The notes: generated from the letters alone by a model not told the origin. A stretch of 64,000 bases of DNA from Chitinophagaceae bacterium (GCA_016786845.1 JAEUVB010000013.1:62001-126000); one strand, 5' to 3'; numbered from the stretch's first letter, positions 45,043 to 53,346 are shown. Numbers and translations are program-made.

Positions 45043-45276
45043 TTAATGATTGTTTAAATTTATTTGAGTGTCTTTGGGTTGGCTTTTTTCCTTTTTAAAT
45101 ATCCCTAGAAACAGCCACCCCATCATGGCGCCATACAACGTCGAACGCCACGGGGATGCAGTAATGGCACAAGTACCCGATGAACAACCTACTTGCATCC
45201 AGTAAACATATCCGACAATTGCACCGAGAAGAAAACCAATCATTGACATCTTATGTTTGAGGATGAGTTGTTTCAT
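45043..45276 (-). CDS. small membrane protein, DUF6132-like
   Basis: A 77-residue protein with two membrane segments and the motif VGCSSGTCAITASPWRSTLYG, which matches what I know of DUF6132 in sulfur and metal clusters. The ATG at 45276 is preferred over 45300 because the latter would lie inside the upstream gene. It starts 2 bp after the end of the dioxygenase/rhodanese gene, so it belongs to the same operon. Two Cys residues five apart could take part in thiol chemistry. Confidence 0.72.
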   Translation of the reverse strand: MKQLILKHKMSMIGFLLGAIVGYVYWMQVGCSSGTCAITASPWRSTLYGAMMGWLFLGIFKKEKSQPKDTQINLNNH

Positions 45277-45278
45277 GA

Positions 45279-46691
45279 CTATTTTAAAGTAGATGGACAA
45301 ACGTAGTCGGTTTTAGGGATTTGAGTTTCTGCTATAGCTTTAAAACCACCTTCCACATCCGTAAAATTTTCCCATCCTCTTGACTTCAAAATGGATGCCG
45401 CAATCATACTCCTATATCCACCGGCGCAATGCAAAATAAATGGTTTATCCTTGGGAAATTCAGCCAGATGATCATTCATATAATCCAAAGGAATGTTGAT
45501 TGCACCATCTATATGTTCTGATTTGAATTCTCCGGTATTTCGGATGTCAATGATTATTGGTTGGGTTGGATAAACAGATTCCAATTCTTTAGCTGAAATT
45601 CTTTTCACTTGATCCGTTGCTTTGCCGGCATTCAACCATGCACTGAAACCTCCTTTCAGGAATCCTATACTGCCATCATATCCCACCCGCGATAATCTGG
45701 TGATGGCTTCTTCTTCCTTGCCATCTTCAGTAACTAACAGAATTTGTTGACGAATATCCGGAATCAGTGCCCCAACCCATTGCGCAAAGTTTCCATTGAG
45801 GCCGATATTGATACTATTCGGAATAAAAGCTTTCGCAAAGATCTCAGGATCACGAACATCCAATACCAAGGCTCCGCTTTCATTTGCAGTCATTTCAAAC
45901 GCTTCCGGGTCCAGGGCAGTTAGTCCACGCTTCAACACGTCATCCAAGCTTTCATACCCCTGAATATTCATCAATACATTTTTAGGAAAATACCCGGGAG
46001 GAGGTGTAAGACCTTCAAGCAAATCATGCATAAATTCTTCTCTGGTCATATCAGCACGTAATGCATAATTGACCTTCTTTTGATGCCCTAATGTGTCTGT
46101 CGTTTCCTTGCTCATATTTTTGCCGCAAGCACTACCCGCGCCATGATTTGGATACACAATCAGATCGTCACTGAGTGGCATGATTCTGTTGCGCAAAGAA
46201 TCAAATAATAGTGAGGCTAATTTATCCTGTGTCAATTCAGCAATGACATGTTGAGCTAAATCCGGACGTCCCACATCACCTATAAATAAAGTATCTCCGG
46301 TAGTAATACCGTGCTCTTTTCCATTTTCATCCATTAATAAATAGCATGTACTTTCCAGGGTATGACCGGGGGTGTGAATCACCTTCACTGAATAATCACC
46401 AACTTTGAATATTTGGTTATCTTCTGCAACGATTGCATCAAAACCGGGCTTTGCCGTTGGACCATATACGATTTCAGCACCGGTCTTTTTTGCCAAATCC
46501 AAATGTCCGGAAACAAAATCGGCATGAAAATGGGTTTCAAATACATACTTAATTTTTGCGTGATCCTTTTCAGCTCTGGCGATATAGGGCTGAACTTCTC
46601 TTAATGGATCAAAGATAGCAGCCTCTCCTTTGCTTTCCAGATAATAAGCCGCATGGGCAATACAACCGGTGTAAATTTGTTCGATTTTCAT
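45279..46691 (-). CDS. persulfide dioxygenase-like MBL / double rhodanese fusion
   Basis: A 470-residue protein. Residues 1-250 form a metallo-beta-lactamase fold of the ETHE1 type (ETHFHADFVSGHLDL at 52-66, supplying His54, His56 and Asp58, then HTPGHTLESTCYLL and GDTLFIGDVGRPDL). Two rhodanese domains follow. The first (about 262-350) lacks the catalytic Cys, having LLVTEDGKEE in its place. The second (about 365-460) has ILHCAGGYRSMIAASIL with Cys. The fusion oxidises glutathione-type or low-molecular-weight persulfide to sulfite in sulfide detoxification. A GTGA-N6-TCAC site lies 74 bp upstream. Confidence 0.88.
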   Translation of the reverse strand: MKIEQIYTGCIAHAAYYLESKGEAAIFDPLREVQPYIARAEKDHAKIKYVFETHFHADFVSGHLDLAKKTGAEIVYGPTAKPGFDAIVAEDNQIFKVGDYSVKVIHTPGHTLESTCYLLMDENGKEHGITTGDTLFIGDVGRPDLAQHVIAELTQDKLASLLFDSLRNRIMPLSDDLIVYPNHGAGSACGKNMSKETTDTLGHQKKVNYALRADMTREEFMHDLLEGLTPPPGYFPKNVLMNIQGYESLDDVLKRGLTALDPEAFEMTANESGALVLDVRDPEIFAKAFIPNSINIGLNGNFAQWVGALIPDIRQQILLVTEDGKEEEAITRLSRVGYDGSIGFLKGGFSAWLNAGKATDQVKRISAKELESVYPTQPIIIDIRNTGEFKSEHIDGAINIPLDYMNDHLAEFPKDKPFILHCAGGYRSMIAASILKSRGWENFTDVEGGFKAIAETQIPKTDYVCPSTLK

Positions 46692-46727
46692 GTGTATTCG
46701 TTTTGAGGTTTTATTGAATTAACCATG

Positions 46728-46735
46728 CAAATGTC
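46728..46735 (-). promoter_or_regulatory. -7 element of the persulfide-dioxygenase operon
   Basis: GACATTTG on the minus strand fits TAnnTTTG except at the first base. The centre of the palindrome at 46756-46773 is 36.5 bp from its 3' end, the same spacing as at two other promoters. Confidence 0.55.
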
Positions 46736-46755
46736 CGACGCCGTAAAAAACTAAA

Positions 46756-46773
46756 AGGTGATATATATCACAC
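46756..46773 (-). promoter_or_regulatory. Crp/Fnr-type operator of the persulfide-dioxygenase operon
   Basis: The sequence AGGTGATATATATCACAC contains GTGA-TATATA-TCAC, a perfect GTGA-N6-TCAC palindrome at 46758-46771 centred at 46764.5. It lies upstream of a GACATTTG element in the position expected for class II activation. Shared with two other promoters near a Crp/Fnr gene. Confidence 0.72.
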
Positions 46774-46873
46774 AGTGAAAATTGTTTTGAAAAATTTTTG
46801 TAAATACGAGCAGGGCTTCAAATACCGCCTATTCGTAAACTTTTACGTTTAATACAAATACCCCATAGAAAAA

Positions 46874-46889
46874 CATGACAGAAATCATG
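46874..46889 (+). promoter_or_regulatory. weaker Crp/Fnr-like palindrome before the 46943 gene
   Basis: CATGACAGAAATCATG is a perfect CATGA-N6-TCATG inverted repeat centred at 46881.5. Its centre is 37.5 bp from the 3' end of the TAACTTTG element at 46912-46919, one base more than at the three strong sites. The half-site is ATGA rather than GTGA, so binding by the same regulator is possible but uncertain. Confidence 0.4.
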
Positions 46890-46911
46890 GCAATTATACC
46901 CGGTCGATGGC

Positions 46912-46919
46912 TAACTTTG
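46912..46919 (+). promoter_or_regulatory. -7 element of the 46943 gene
   Basis: TAACTTTG matches TAnnTTTG and lies 23 bp before the ATG at 46943, supporting that start codon over one at 46907. Confidence 0.55.
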
Positions 46920-46942
46920 TGTTTCAATTTAAAAATATAATT

Positions 46943-47320
46943 ATGAAAGAAACAATTGCGCATTTACATTTAATTTGTGAGGATTGGAAACGTGAGCTTG
47001 AATTTTTTAAGCAAGAAATGGTCATCTTAAGAAAACGCCTGCAAGAAGTAGCGGAAAAAAACACGGATTCCGGAGTATTGAAATATGTTGAACATTTTGA
47101 GAATAAATTTCACATCATAACAGATCACATTGATGAAATGAGACATGATGTAAATCTGAAAAACGAAAGCCTGTTAAAGGAAGCAGCAGAAAAACCTAAC
47201 TATATAAATGTGAAAATGATTGCGTCTGATGAAAATTTGACTAGTCTGATGTTGGATACTTCTGCAGATTTTTATGCCACAAAAAAAGAATTCTACCAAT
47301 TTTTATCTAAAGTGATGTAA
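46943..47320 (+). CDS. small helical protein of unknown function
   Basis: A 125-residue cytoplasmic protein rich in charged heptads: HLICEDWKRELEFFKQEMVI, LRKRLQEVAEKNTDSG and HFENKFHIITDHIDEMRHD. It should form a coiled-coil or helical bundle, and I know no family for it. It is divergent from the persulfide-dioxygenase operon across a 251-bp region with two palindromes, so it may be part of the sulfur response. The start at 46943 is preferred because the TAACTTTG promoter lies after the alternative start at 46907. Confidence 0.6.
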   Translation: MKETIAHLHLICEDWKRELEFFKQEMVILRKRLQEVAEKNTDSGVLKYVEHFENKFHIITDHIDEMRHDVNLKNESLLKEAAEKPNYINVKMIASDENLTSLMLDTSADFYATKKEFYQFLSKVM

Positions 47321-47346
47321 GGGTTTTATTCTTAATAATTCTTTTC

Positions 47347-47380
47347 AAAACGGATAGCCGGAAATGGTATCCGTTTTTTT
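47347..47380 (+). terminator. rho-independent terminator
   Basis: Stem AAAACGGATA/TATCCGTTTT closing a GC-rich loop, followed by T. It ends the 46943 transcript. Confidence 0.85.
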
Positions 47381-47608
47381 ATGCCCGGATAAGTAGATGG
47401 CCACTCCTACCCTGAAAATCAAGTATGAGGTGCTTGGTTGAAGCCTCAGCATTTTTCGGTTCCTTGGCTCGCATCATGGAGGTATATGGAGATTTCCCCA
47501 TCAGATAGGGCTTTTGAATCATTGGAACATTTGCTATCCGGTGTGAAATACCGTCAATTCGGCATAATTTTCGGCTGTTTTGGCTTAAAAATGGCGTTTC
47601 AAGAAGTA
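47381..47608 (+). other. non-coding flank of array B
   Basis: This stretch precedes the 21-bp array and holds an open frame in the same register (first ATG at 47486) that runs through the array to 47869. It encodes EISPSDRAFESLEHLLSGVK with no recognised domain. Translation cannot be excluded but is doubtful. Confidence 0.4.
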
Positions 47609-47818
47609 GTAGACGCGATTTCCAACTTTGTGGATGCGAGTTACAACTTTGTGGATGCGAGTTACAATTTTGTAGAAGCGATTTCCAACTTTGTGGATGC
47701 GAGTTACAACTTTGTAGAAGGGAGTTACAACTTTGTAGATGAGAATTTCAACTTAGTAGATGTCAGTTTCAACTTAGTAGATAAGAATTTCAACTTAGTA
47801 GATGAGAGTTTCAATGTT
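47609..47818 (+). repeat. 21-bp tandem repeat array B (10 units)
   Basis: Ten consecutive units of exactly 21 bp, each starting GTNGA, run without interruption from 47609 to 47818. Typical units are GTGGATGCGAGTTACAACTT-type and GTAGATGAGAATTTCAACTT-type. In frame they read as heptads VDASYNF, VEAISNF, VEGSYNF, VDENFNL and VDKNFNL, and the last four shift to an FNL ending. Array A has the same 21-bp period and a similar heptad pattern (small residue, Tyr, polar, x, aliphatic). It lies between two convergent genes, the 46943 gene and the ABC ATPase gene. The frame has an ATG at 47486, but nothing else suggests a gene. Confidence 0.93.
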
Positions 47819-47955
47819 GCCTATAAACATATCAGCATTTGTTTGATTTCAAGCATACATTGTGCTTAACCTTCTGCCTCCCACCTTAAGGGCGGCAAGT
47901 TCCCTAAACAGATAATAAATCTATCACAAAACGTCGTGAGCTATAAAACAGATAC

Positions 47956-48636
47956 TTAGGCAGAGATAATTTGTCCGTCTTCCATTTCAATAATTCGATG
48001 CGTACGGGCAGCAAATTCATTGTCGTGGGTTACCACCAATAAGGTTTGATTGAAAGACTCGGTCAATTCTTTAAAAATATCAAAGACTACCTCACTATTT
48101 TTCTTGTCCAGGTTTCCTGTTGGTTCGTCGCCCATGACGATGAGGGGGTCATTGATGAGGGCGCGGGCAATGGCGACTCTTTGTTTTTGCCCTCCCGACA
48201 ACTGATTCGGACGTTTCAATGCTTGTTCATGAATACCCAGAATTTTCAACTTCTGCATGGCTCGATCTTCCGTTTCCATCCTGGAATATCGGCCCAATTT
48301 AATTCCGGGCAACATTACATTTTCCAGTACACTAAACTCATTGAGTAAATAGTGAAATTGAAAGACGAATCCGATTTTTTCATTTCTTACCCGGGCCAGC
48401 TCTTTCTCGGATTTATTCTTCATAGATACCCCATCAATGAAAAGATCACCTTCATAATCCGTATCCATGGTAGATAAAATATAAAGCAAAGTAGATTTCC
48501 CGCAACCTGACTTCCCGGTTACGGAAACAAACTCTCCCTGATCAATTGAAAAAGTCAGATTTTTCAAAATCGGAATGGTCACCGGATCATGAAAACTCTT
48601 ACTAATGGATTGGGCTTCTAGGATTCTTTTTGACAT
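47956..48636 (-). CDS. ABC transporter ATPase (MacB/LolD-like)
   Basis: A 226-residue ATPase for the permease encoded just upstream. Walker A is GKSGCGKSTLLYIL, the signature is LSGGQKQRVAIARAL, and Walker B is LIVMGDEPTGNLD, followed by the H-loop VVTHDNEFAA. It belongs to the MacB/LolD/FtsE-like group. It is the last gene of the unit sqr-HlyD-permease-ATPase and begins 3 bp after the permease gene. Confidence 0.92.
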   Translation of the reverse strand: MSKRILEAQSISKSFHDPVTIPILKNLTFSIDQGEFVSVTGKSGCGKSTLLYILSTMDTDYEGDLFIDGVSMKNKSEKELARVRNEKIGFVFQFHYLLNEFSVLENVMLPGIKLGRYSRMETEDRAMQKLKILGIHEQALKRPNQLSGGQKQRVAIARALINDPLIVMGDEPTGNLDKKNSEVVFDIFKELTESFNQTLLVVTHDNEFAARTHRIIEMEDGQIISA

Positions 48637-48639
48637 AAG

Positions 48640-49893
48640 TTATTTCCCTCTGATAATTATGACAGGATCTATTTTACTGGCCTTTCTTGAAGGGAATAGC
48701 CCCGCCAGATAAGTGGTAATCAATGAAAAGGTAATTCCGATGAAATAATACTTGGGATTGTAATTCACCGGAAATGTTTTAATCGTTGGAAGTGCCGGTG
48801 TAATGAATGGAATATTATCTACAAATTTAGAGACTAAAAAACCGAAGAGCAAACCAAAAGAACCACCAAATAATCCAATAGACAGCGCTATGGTCCTAAA
48901 AATGTTTTTAACATCAGTACCTGAAAACCCGGTGGCTTTCAAAATCGCAATAGAATCCATTTTTTCATAAATCATCATATTCAGGATATTATAAATTCCG
49001 AATCCCGCTACGATGAGCAAGGTAATTCCCACTGCGTAAGAAATAATGGAACGAACATCGCTACCGGTCTCAAACTGTGCATTGGCCGATTGAATATCTT
49101 CTGCATCGGTTTCGTAAACACTATGGTACTCTTTAGCTAAAGCAGGGGCCAATAAAATATCATATAATTTGACATTAATATCGGTAATATAGCTGGCCGG
49201 TTTGCCGATCAATTTTTGGGTTGTAGCGATGGAACAATAACTTTGAACCTTATCAATATCTTGTATACCGGACTGAAAATAACCCACCACTTTCAAGGTA
49301 TAACGTTCTCCCAAGCTGGTGGTTACTTGTATATTCTCTCCGATCTCAACCTGCATTTTTTCAGCGGCAGCCTTACCCAAAATGATGCTGTTGGGAACGG
49401 TTTTCAAATCGAGTGCCCTTCCCATAGGTACATATTCATCAAAATGAAAAAGCTTTTCTTCCGCTTCCACATTTATACCGTTGATCACTCCGGTCAGATC
49501 GATGGTACCCACATTGTAAAATACCTGTGCGGTCACTTTTGGAGAAACTCCTAAAACTCTTTTATCCTTTTCCAGGGAACGAATAATGGCCGGAGCGTTA
49601 TCCACGACTTGTGATGACATTCCCGGTCTGATAGACTGTATAAAATGATATTCATCATTTGAAAATAAACGGATGGCTTGTTGTTCATTTGCCTTGACGT
49701 CACGAAAAAGTCTGACATGAGGCGTTCGGTTGACAATCAATCCATCCAGCATATCGTTGAGACCGGTCATAAATCCAAGTAAGGTAATAAACATCGTAAT
49801 ACTGAACATGACCCCAATAGCCGCAACTAAAGTCTGACGCCAACGAGCCAGTAATAATGCTTTCGCAATATTTATGATTAATGCCCCTTTCAT
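48640..49893 (-). CDS. ABC permease, FtsX/MacB family
   Basis: A 417-residue permease with one N-terminal membrane helix (LVAAIGVMFSITMFITLLGFM), a large periplasmic domain (about residues 50-280) of the MacB core type and three C-terminal helices (VGITLLIVAGFGIYNILNMM, LSIGLFGGSFGLLFGFLV, ITFSLITTYLAGLF). It overlaps the 3' end of the HlyD-like gene by 4 bp. Together with the ATPase and the membrane-fusion protein it forms a MacAB-like exporter; its cargo is unknown. Confidence 0.9.
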   Translation of the reverse strand: MKGALIINIAKALLLARWRQTLVAAIGVMFSITMFITLLGFMTGLNDMLDGLIVNRTPHVRLFRDVKANEQQAIRLFSNDEYHFIQSIRPGMSSQVVDNAPAIIRSLEKDKRVLGVSPKVTAQVFYNVGTIDLTGVINGINVEAEEKLFHFDEYVPMGRALDLKTVPNSIILGKAAAEKMQVEIGENIQVTTSLGERYTLKVVGYFQSGIQDIDKVQSYCSIATTQKLIGKPASYITDINVKLYDILLAPALAKEYHSVYETDAEDIQSANAQFETGSDVRSIISYAVGITLLIVAGFGIYNILNMMIYEKMDSIAILKATGFSGTDVKNIFRTIALSIGLFGGSFGLLFGFLVSKFVDNIPFITPALPTIKTFPVNYNPKYYFIGITFSLITTYLAGLFPSRKASKIDPVIIIRGK

Positions 49894-50972
49894 TTTGCCG
49901 GACTAAATATTTCATCCCCTTCGTTCAGCCCCTTGATGATTTCTACTCGTTGATAATCTCTTAGTCCTGTTTCAACCTTTTGCTTTTTTTCATCTTCTCG
50001 AAGAACCAAAGAATCTTCAATGAGATAATTTCTAGGTATTACCAGAACGTTTGATTTTTGAAATATCTGAATGTTCGCCTCGCAATTGAGATTAGGATAT
50101 AACACCTGAGGTTGCTGTGTAAAAATTGCTTCCACCTCAAATGTTCGTGACTTTTCATTCATATAGGGATTAATACGATCTACCTTGGCCAAAAAAACTG
50201 CATTCTTATAACTTTCCATCGTCAAATAAACAGTCATTCCAGGCTCCACCTGAATGATATCATTCTCATCTACCTGCAACATTAAATAAAACTGATTCGC
50301 ATCACCCATAAATGCGACAGGCGTTTGGGAGCTAATCATTTCACCCTTTTCCTTCATGATATTATAAATCCGTCCGTCCTGAGGAGCAACGATAGAATAA
50401 TCACTGAGCATAGCCTGACTGATGGACAGGTTCTTTCGACTCTGATTGGACAAAAACTCCAATTGTTTTTTCGTATCACGGTATCGAAGCAGCGCTGACT
50501 CATAAACCATTTTCGAATTTGAATAACTCAGTTCACGTTGCTCCAATTCATATTTTGTTCCAATTTGATCATTCCAAAGATTACGCTGACGTTGAAGAAG
50601 GAGCGAATCGCTTTTCATTTTCTTTTTTGCCACATCAATGTTTAGCTGCAGTTCGTTCAGCTTATCCTGATTCTCGGAATATGCTGCATGTTGTGAAGCC
50701 AGCATTGCATTATCAGCATTCAGTTTAGGTGTTTCATTAGACAAAGTAAACAGCACTTGTCCCTTTTTTACGAAGTCTCCTTCTTTCACAAAAACTTCTT
50801 GCAGAATGCCATTGGCTTTAGCATAAACTTGAAACTGATTTCGACTTTTAACTATCCCCGAAGCATATACCGATGAAGTTATGGAGGATCGTTTTACTTT
50901 AATACTTTCCGGCTTTTCCTTACATGAAGCCATTAAACAGAAAATAAAGAATACAAAAAGTGCATTTCTCAT
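49890..50972 (-). CDS. HlyD/RND-type membrane-fusion protein (MacA-like lipoprotein)
   Basis: A 360-residue periplasmic adaptor. The lipobox is FCLMASC (Cys17), followed by a biotinyl-like barrel half (YASGIVKSRNQFQVYAKANG, EVFVKEGDFVKKGQVLFT), a long coiled coil (about 75-175) and the second barrel half plus beta-domain (YSIVAPQDGRIYNIMKEKGEM). The ATG at 50972 is chosen over 50987 because it starts the lipoprotein signal. It lies 65 bp after sqr and overlaps the permease gene, so the exporter is probably co-expressed with sqr. Confidence 0.88.
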   Translation of the reverse strand: MRNALFVFFIFCLMASCKEKPESIKVKRSSITSSVYASGIVKSRNQFQVYAKANGILQEVFVKEGDFVKKGQVLFTLSNETPKLNADNAMLASQHAAYSENQDKLNELQLNIDVAKKKMKSDSLLLQRQRNLWNDQIGTKYELEQRELSYSNSKMVYESALLRYRDTKKQLEFLSNQSRKNLSISQAMLSDYSIVAPQDGRIYNIMKEKGEMISSQTPVAFMGDANQFYLMLQVDENDIIQVEPGMTVYLTMESYKNAVFLAKVDRINPYMNEKSRTFEVEAIFTQQPQVLYPNLNCEANIQIFQKSNVLVIPRNYLIEDSLVLREDEKKQKVETGLRDYQRVEIIKGLNEGDEIFSPAK

Positions 50973-51037
50973 GCAGTAAATGTACATTAAAGGTCGCTTT
51001 TCTTTACAGAAACTATCCTGAGAGTTATCATATTTCC

Positions 51038-52282
51038 TTATGCTTTTCCTTTCAGTATTTTATGCCAGTACATCCATGGTAAAACCCAACGTTTGAGCAT
51101 ATACATACTCCATCTTTCTTTGCTTTGATCGATCGGGAATGTTTCTGTAGGCGTGTTGGTGTAATCGAATTCGGCGAGTACCAATTTCCCATAGCCGGTG
51201 ATTAACGGGCAGGATCCATAACCATTGTAGGAAGCACTCATCGGTTGCCCCTTCATCAAACTGAGGATATTACTGACCATAACAGGAACTTGCTTCCGAA
51301 CTGCCGCACCCGTCTTGGCATTGGGCGTATTGGTCGCATCTCCGCAAGCAAAAATATTTGAATAATGGCTGTGTTGTAAAGTATGTTTATCTACATCGAT
51401 CCAACCTAAAAATTGAGGCGAATGCCCCTCCGGTCCTGCAGCCGGATCGGGTATTGCTAAAGGACTGTTTTTAATAAAATCCGGTGCACTTTGCGGTGGA
51501 GTGAGATGGATAAAATCGAATGATTCTTCGATGACCTTTAATTCCCCTGAAGCACTTCTTGTTTCAAACCAGGCCAACTTACGCTCACCGTCCACAGCAA
51601 TACAGTTATGTAAAAAATGAGTTTGAATATCATATCTTTTCAAAACCCGGTTCAAGGTATCGGCATATTTCTTTACACCGAATATGATGCTTCCTCCGCT
51701 GTAAAAATGAACTTTAGATTGTTTCAAAACTTTTTTCTTCCTGAAATAATCACTTAATAAATACATAATTTTTTGGGGTGCTCCGCCACATTTTACCGGC
51801 GTATTAGGACTGGTAAAAATGGCCTTCCCACCCCCTTTGGCAACGAACTCCTGAGCAAACTTCCAGGTATATGGTGCCTGATCAAACTGATAATTCGTAC
51901 AAACGCCATTTTTTCCTAAGGTCTCTTTGGCTCCTTTTATTTTATGCCAATCCAATTGGATACCCGGCGCAACGATGAGATAATCATAAGTAAGTACCAA
52001 TCCTGAGGCACACTCCACTTCATTAGATTCAGGGCGAAAGATACTTGCGGAATCACGTATCCATGTCGCCTTTTCAGGAATCTGATCTATTTGCTGATGT
52101 TCTGTATCCTTGATATTGAATACGCCTCCACCAACCAGTGTCCAGGCCGGTTGATAATAATGTTTTTCTGAAGGTTCTACGATAGCAATATTTAAACTGT
52201 TATCTTTTAAAAGCAATTGTGCGGCTGCAGAAATGCCGGCATTACCACCACCAATGATTACTATAGGAAAATGTTTTTGCAT
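51038..52282 (-). CDS. sqr: sulfide:quinone oxidoreductase, type II-like
   Basis: Oxidises sulfide to persulfide or polysulfide and reduces quinone. The 414-residue FAD protein has the dinucleotide motif IVIIGGGNAGISAAAQLL at 8-25, the active-site Cys motifs GVCTNYQF and NTPVKCGGAPQKIMYL, and the second FAD motif FACGDATNTPNAKTGAAV. The NTPVKCGGAPQK segment is typical of type II SQR. It is followed by the MacAB-like genes. A perfect GTGA-N6-TCAC operator and TAGCTTTG promoter lie upstream. Confidence 0.92.
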   Translation of the reverse strand: MQKHFPIVIIGGGNAGISAAAQLLLKDNSLNIAIVEPSEKHYYQPAWTLVGGGVFNIKDTEHQQIDQIPEKATWIRDSASIFRPESNEVECASGLVLTYDYLIVAPGIQLDWHKIKGAKETLGKNGVCTNYQFDQAPYTWKFAQEFVAKGGGKAIFTSPNTPVKCGGAPQKIMYLLSDYFRKKKVLKQSKVHFYSGGSIIFGVKKYADTLNRVLKRYDIQTHFLHNCIAVDGERKLAWFETRSASGELKVIEESFDFIHLTPPQSAPDFIKNSPLAIPDPAAGPEGHSPQFLGWIDVDKHTLQHSHYSNIFACGDATNTPNAKTGAAVRKQVPVMVSNILSLMKGQPMSASYNGYGSCPLITGYGKLVLAEFDYTNTPTETFPIDQSKERWSMYMLKRWVLPWMYWHKILKGKA

Positions 52283-52298
52283 AGGAATGTATAATGCA

Positions 52299-52306
52299 CA
52301 AAGCTA
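52299..52306 (-). promoter_or_regulatory. -7 element of sqr
   Basis: TAGCTTTG on the minus strand matches TAnnTTTG and lies 16 bp before the sqr ATG. Its 3' end is 36.5 bp from the centre of the operator at 52327-52344. Confidence 0.62.
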
Positions 52307-52326
52307 TGTACATATGAAACGAAAAA

Positions 52327-52344
52327 AGGTGACATAAGTCACCT
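52327..52344 (-). promoter_or_regulatory. Crp/Fnr-type operator of sqr
   Basis: AGGTGACATAAGTCACCT is an interrupted palindrome with 7-bp arms that contains GTGA-CATAAG-TCAC, centred at 52335.5. Together with TAGCTTTG it gives the spacing expected of class II activation. Confidence 0.78.
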
Positions 52345-52370
52345 ATCTCAAATCAATTCAGCAGGAAGTA

Positions 52371-53279
52371 TTAATTTTCTATATCCTTCAACCAATTATT
52401 GGCAAAAGCTCTTGCAGCATCTGTTGCCTCTTTACCCATTCTGTAACCCATTTTCCAGGCACCCGGTTTAGATTCATATTCTTTATTTTTAAAATAAACG
52501 GTTCCGTTCTTTTCTTCGGTAGCGGCTTTATAATCAATATCGTCGGTACTTTTAATAAAAGAATATAATTGTTTAGCAATGACTTTATTGGGATCCTTTC
52601 GCTCTTCATACATTTTAGCCATATCCAAGGCTAATTTCTTTTTCGATTCTTCCGCTTCTTCAATACGTATTTTTGACTCACCGTCGACGTAAGCTTTCAT
52701 GGCTTTGTCAAAATCTTTGCCAATCCAGGGGTCGATCTCCTTAGCCAGTGCCACTCGCTTACGCATGGTGACAATTTGCATCTGGACTTCAGGCTGCATT
52801 TCACCGGATTTAACCATGCTCTCTTCCATCGATTGCAAACTCGACTCCATGGACTTTGCCATATCGACCATAGTGGTTAATATTTCAGGTGTGTAATTGG
52901 AGACCTCTTGTTCACACCCTAGTTTAATTTGCTCCTTTTCATTGTCATCAATATCCGTATTCGTTAAGGAATAATGTTGTTTCAGCCAAGCTTCATAACG
53001 TTCCTTGAAATCATTTGTCTCCAGATACTCCCGAATCAAATTTCCTAAAGTAGTCACTGCTGCCGCGCGCATTTCGGGCGGAATTCGTTTACAGGTTTCA
53101 CGTATAGATTGTTCTACAAAAAAACCAGTCGATGGTTCATTTTGATAAGAAACATACTGAAATATTTTTTCCTTCGCATCCTGAGCACTGATTCCGTAAT
53201 CCTTAAATTCTGTATAGGCTATTGCAAAGCCACAAACTGTAACAAACAGCATGGCGATGAATACGTGTAAACTTTTCAT
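52371..53279 (-). CDS. secreted helical protein of unknown function
   Basis: A 302-residue protein with a signal peptide (MKSLHVFIAMLFVTVCGFAIA) and long charged helices with no recognised domain, including MVDMAKSMESSLQSMEESM and YVDGESKIRIEEAEESKKKLALDM. Cys residues occur in IRETCKRIP and LGCEQEVSNY. The C-terminal GAWKMGYRMGKEATDAARAF resembles small helical domains but nothing I can name. A weak palindrome at 53331-53344 and a TATCTTGC-like element precede it. Between sqr and the methyltransferase gene, it may be part of the same regulon. Confidence 0.6.
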   Translation of the reverse strand: MKSLHVFIAMLFVTVCGFAIAYTEFKDYGISAQDAKEKIFQYVSYQNEPSTGFFVEQSIRETCKRIPPEMRAAAVTTLGNLIREYLETNDFKERYEAWLKQHYSLTNTDIDDNEKEQIKLGCEQEVSNYTPEILTTMVDMAKSMESSLQSMEESMVKSGEMQPEVQMQIVTMRKRVALAKEIDPWIGKDFDKAMKAYVDGESKIRIEEAEESKKKLALDMAKMYEERKDPNKVIAKQLYSFIKSTDDIDYKAATEEKNGTVYFKNKEYESKPGAWKMGYRMGKEATDAARAFANNWLKDIEN

Positions 53280-53346
53280 GTTTTTTGATTTTTAGAATAT
53301 GCAAGATACAATCATTCGTGATCTTAGACAACGATAAAAATCATGT

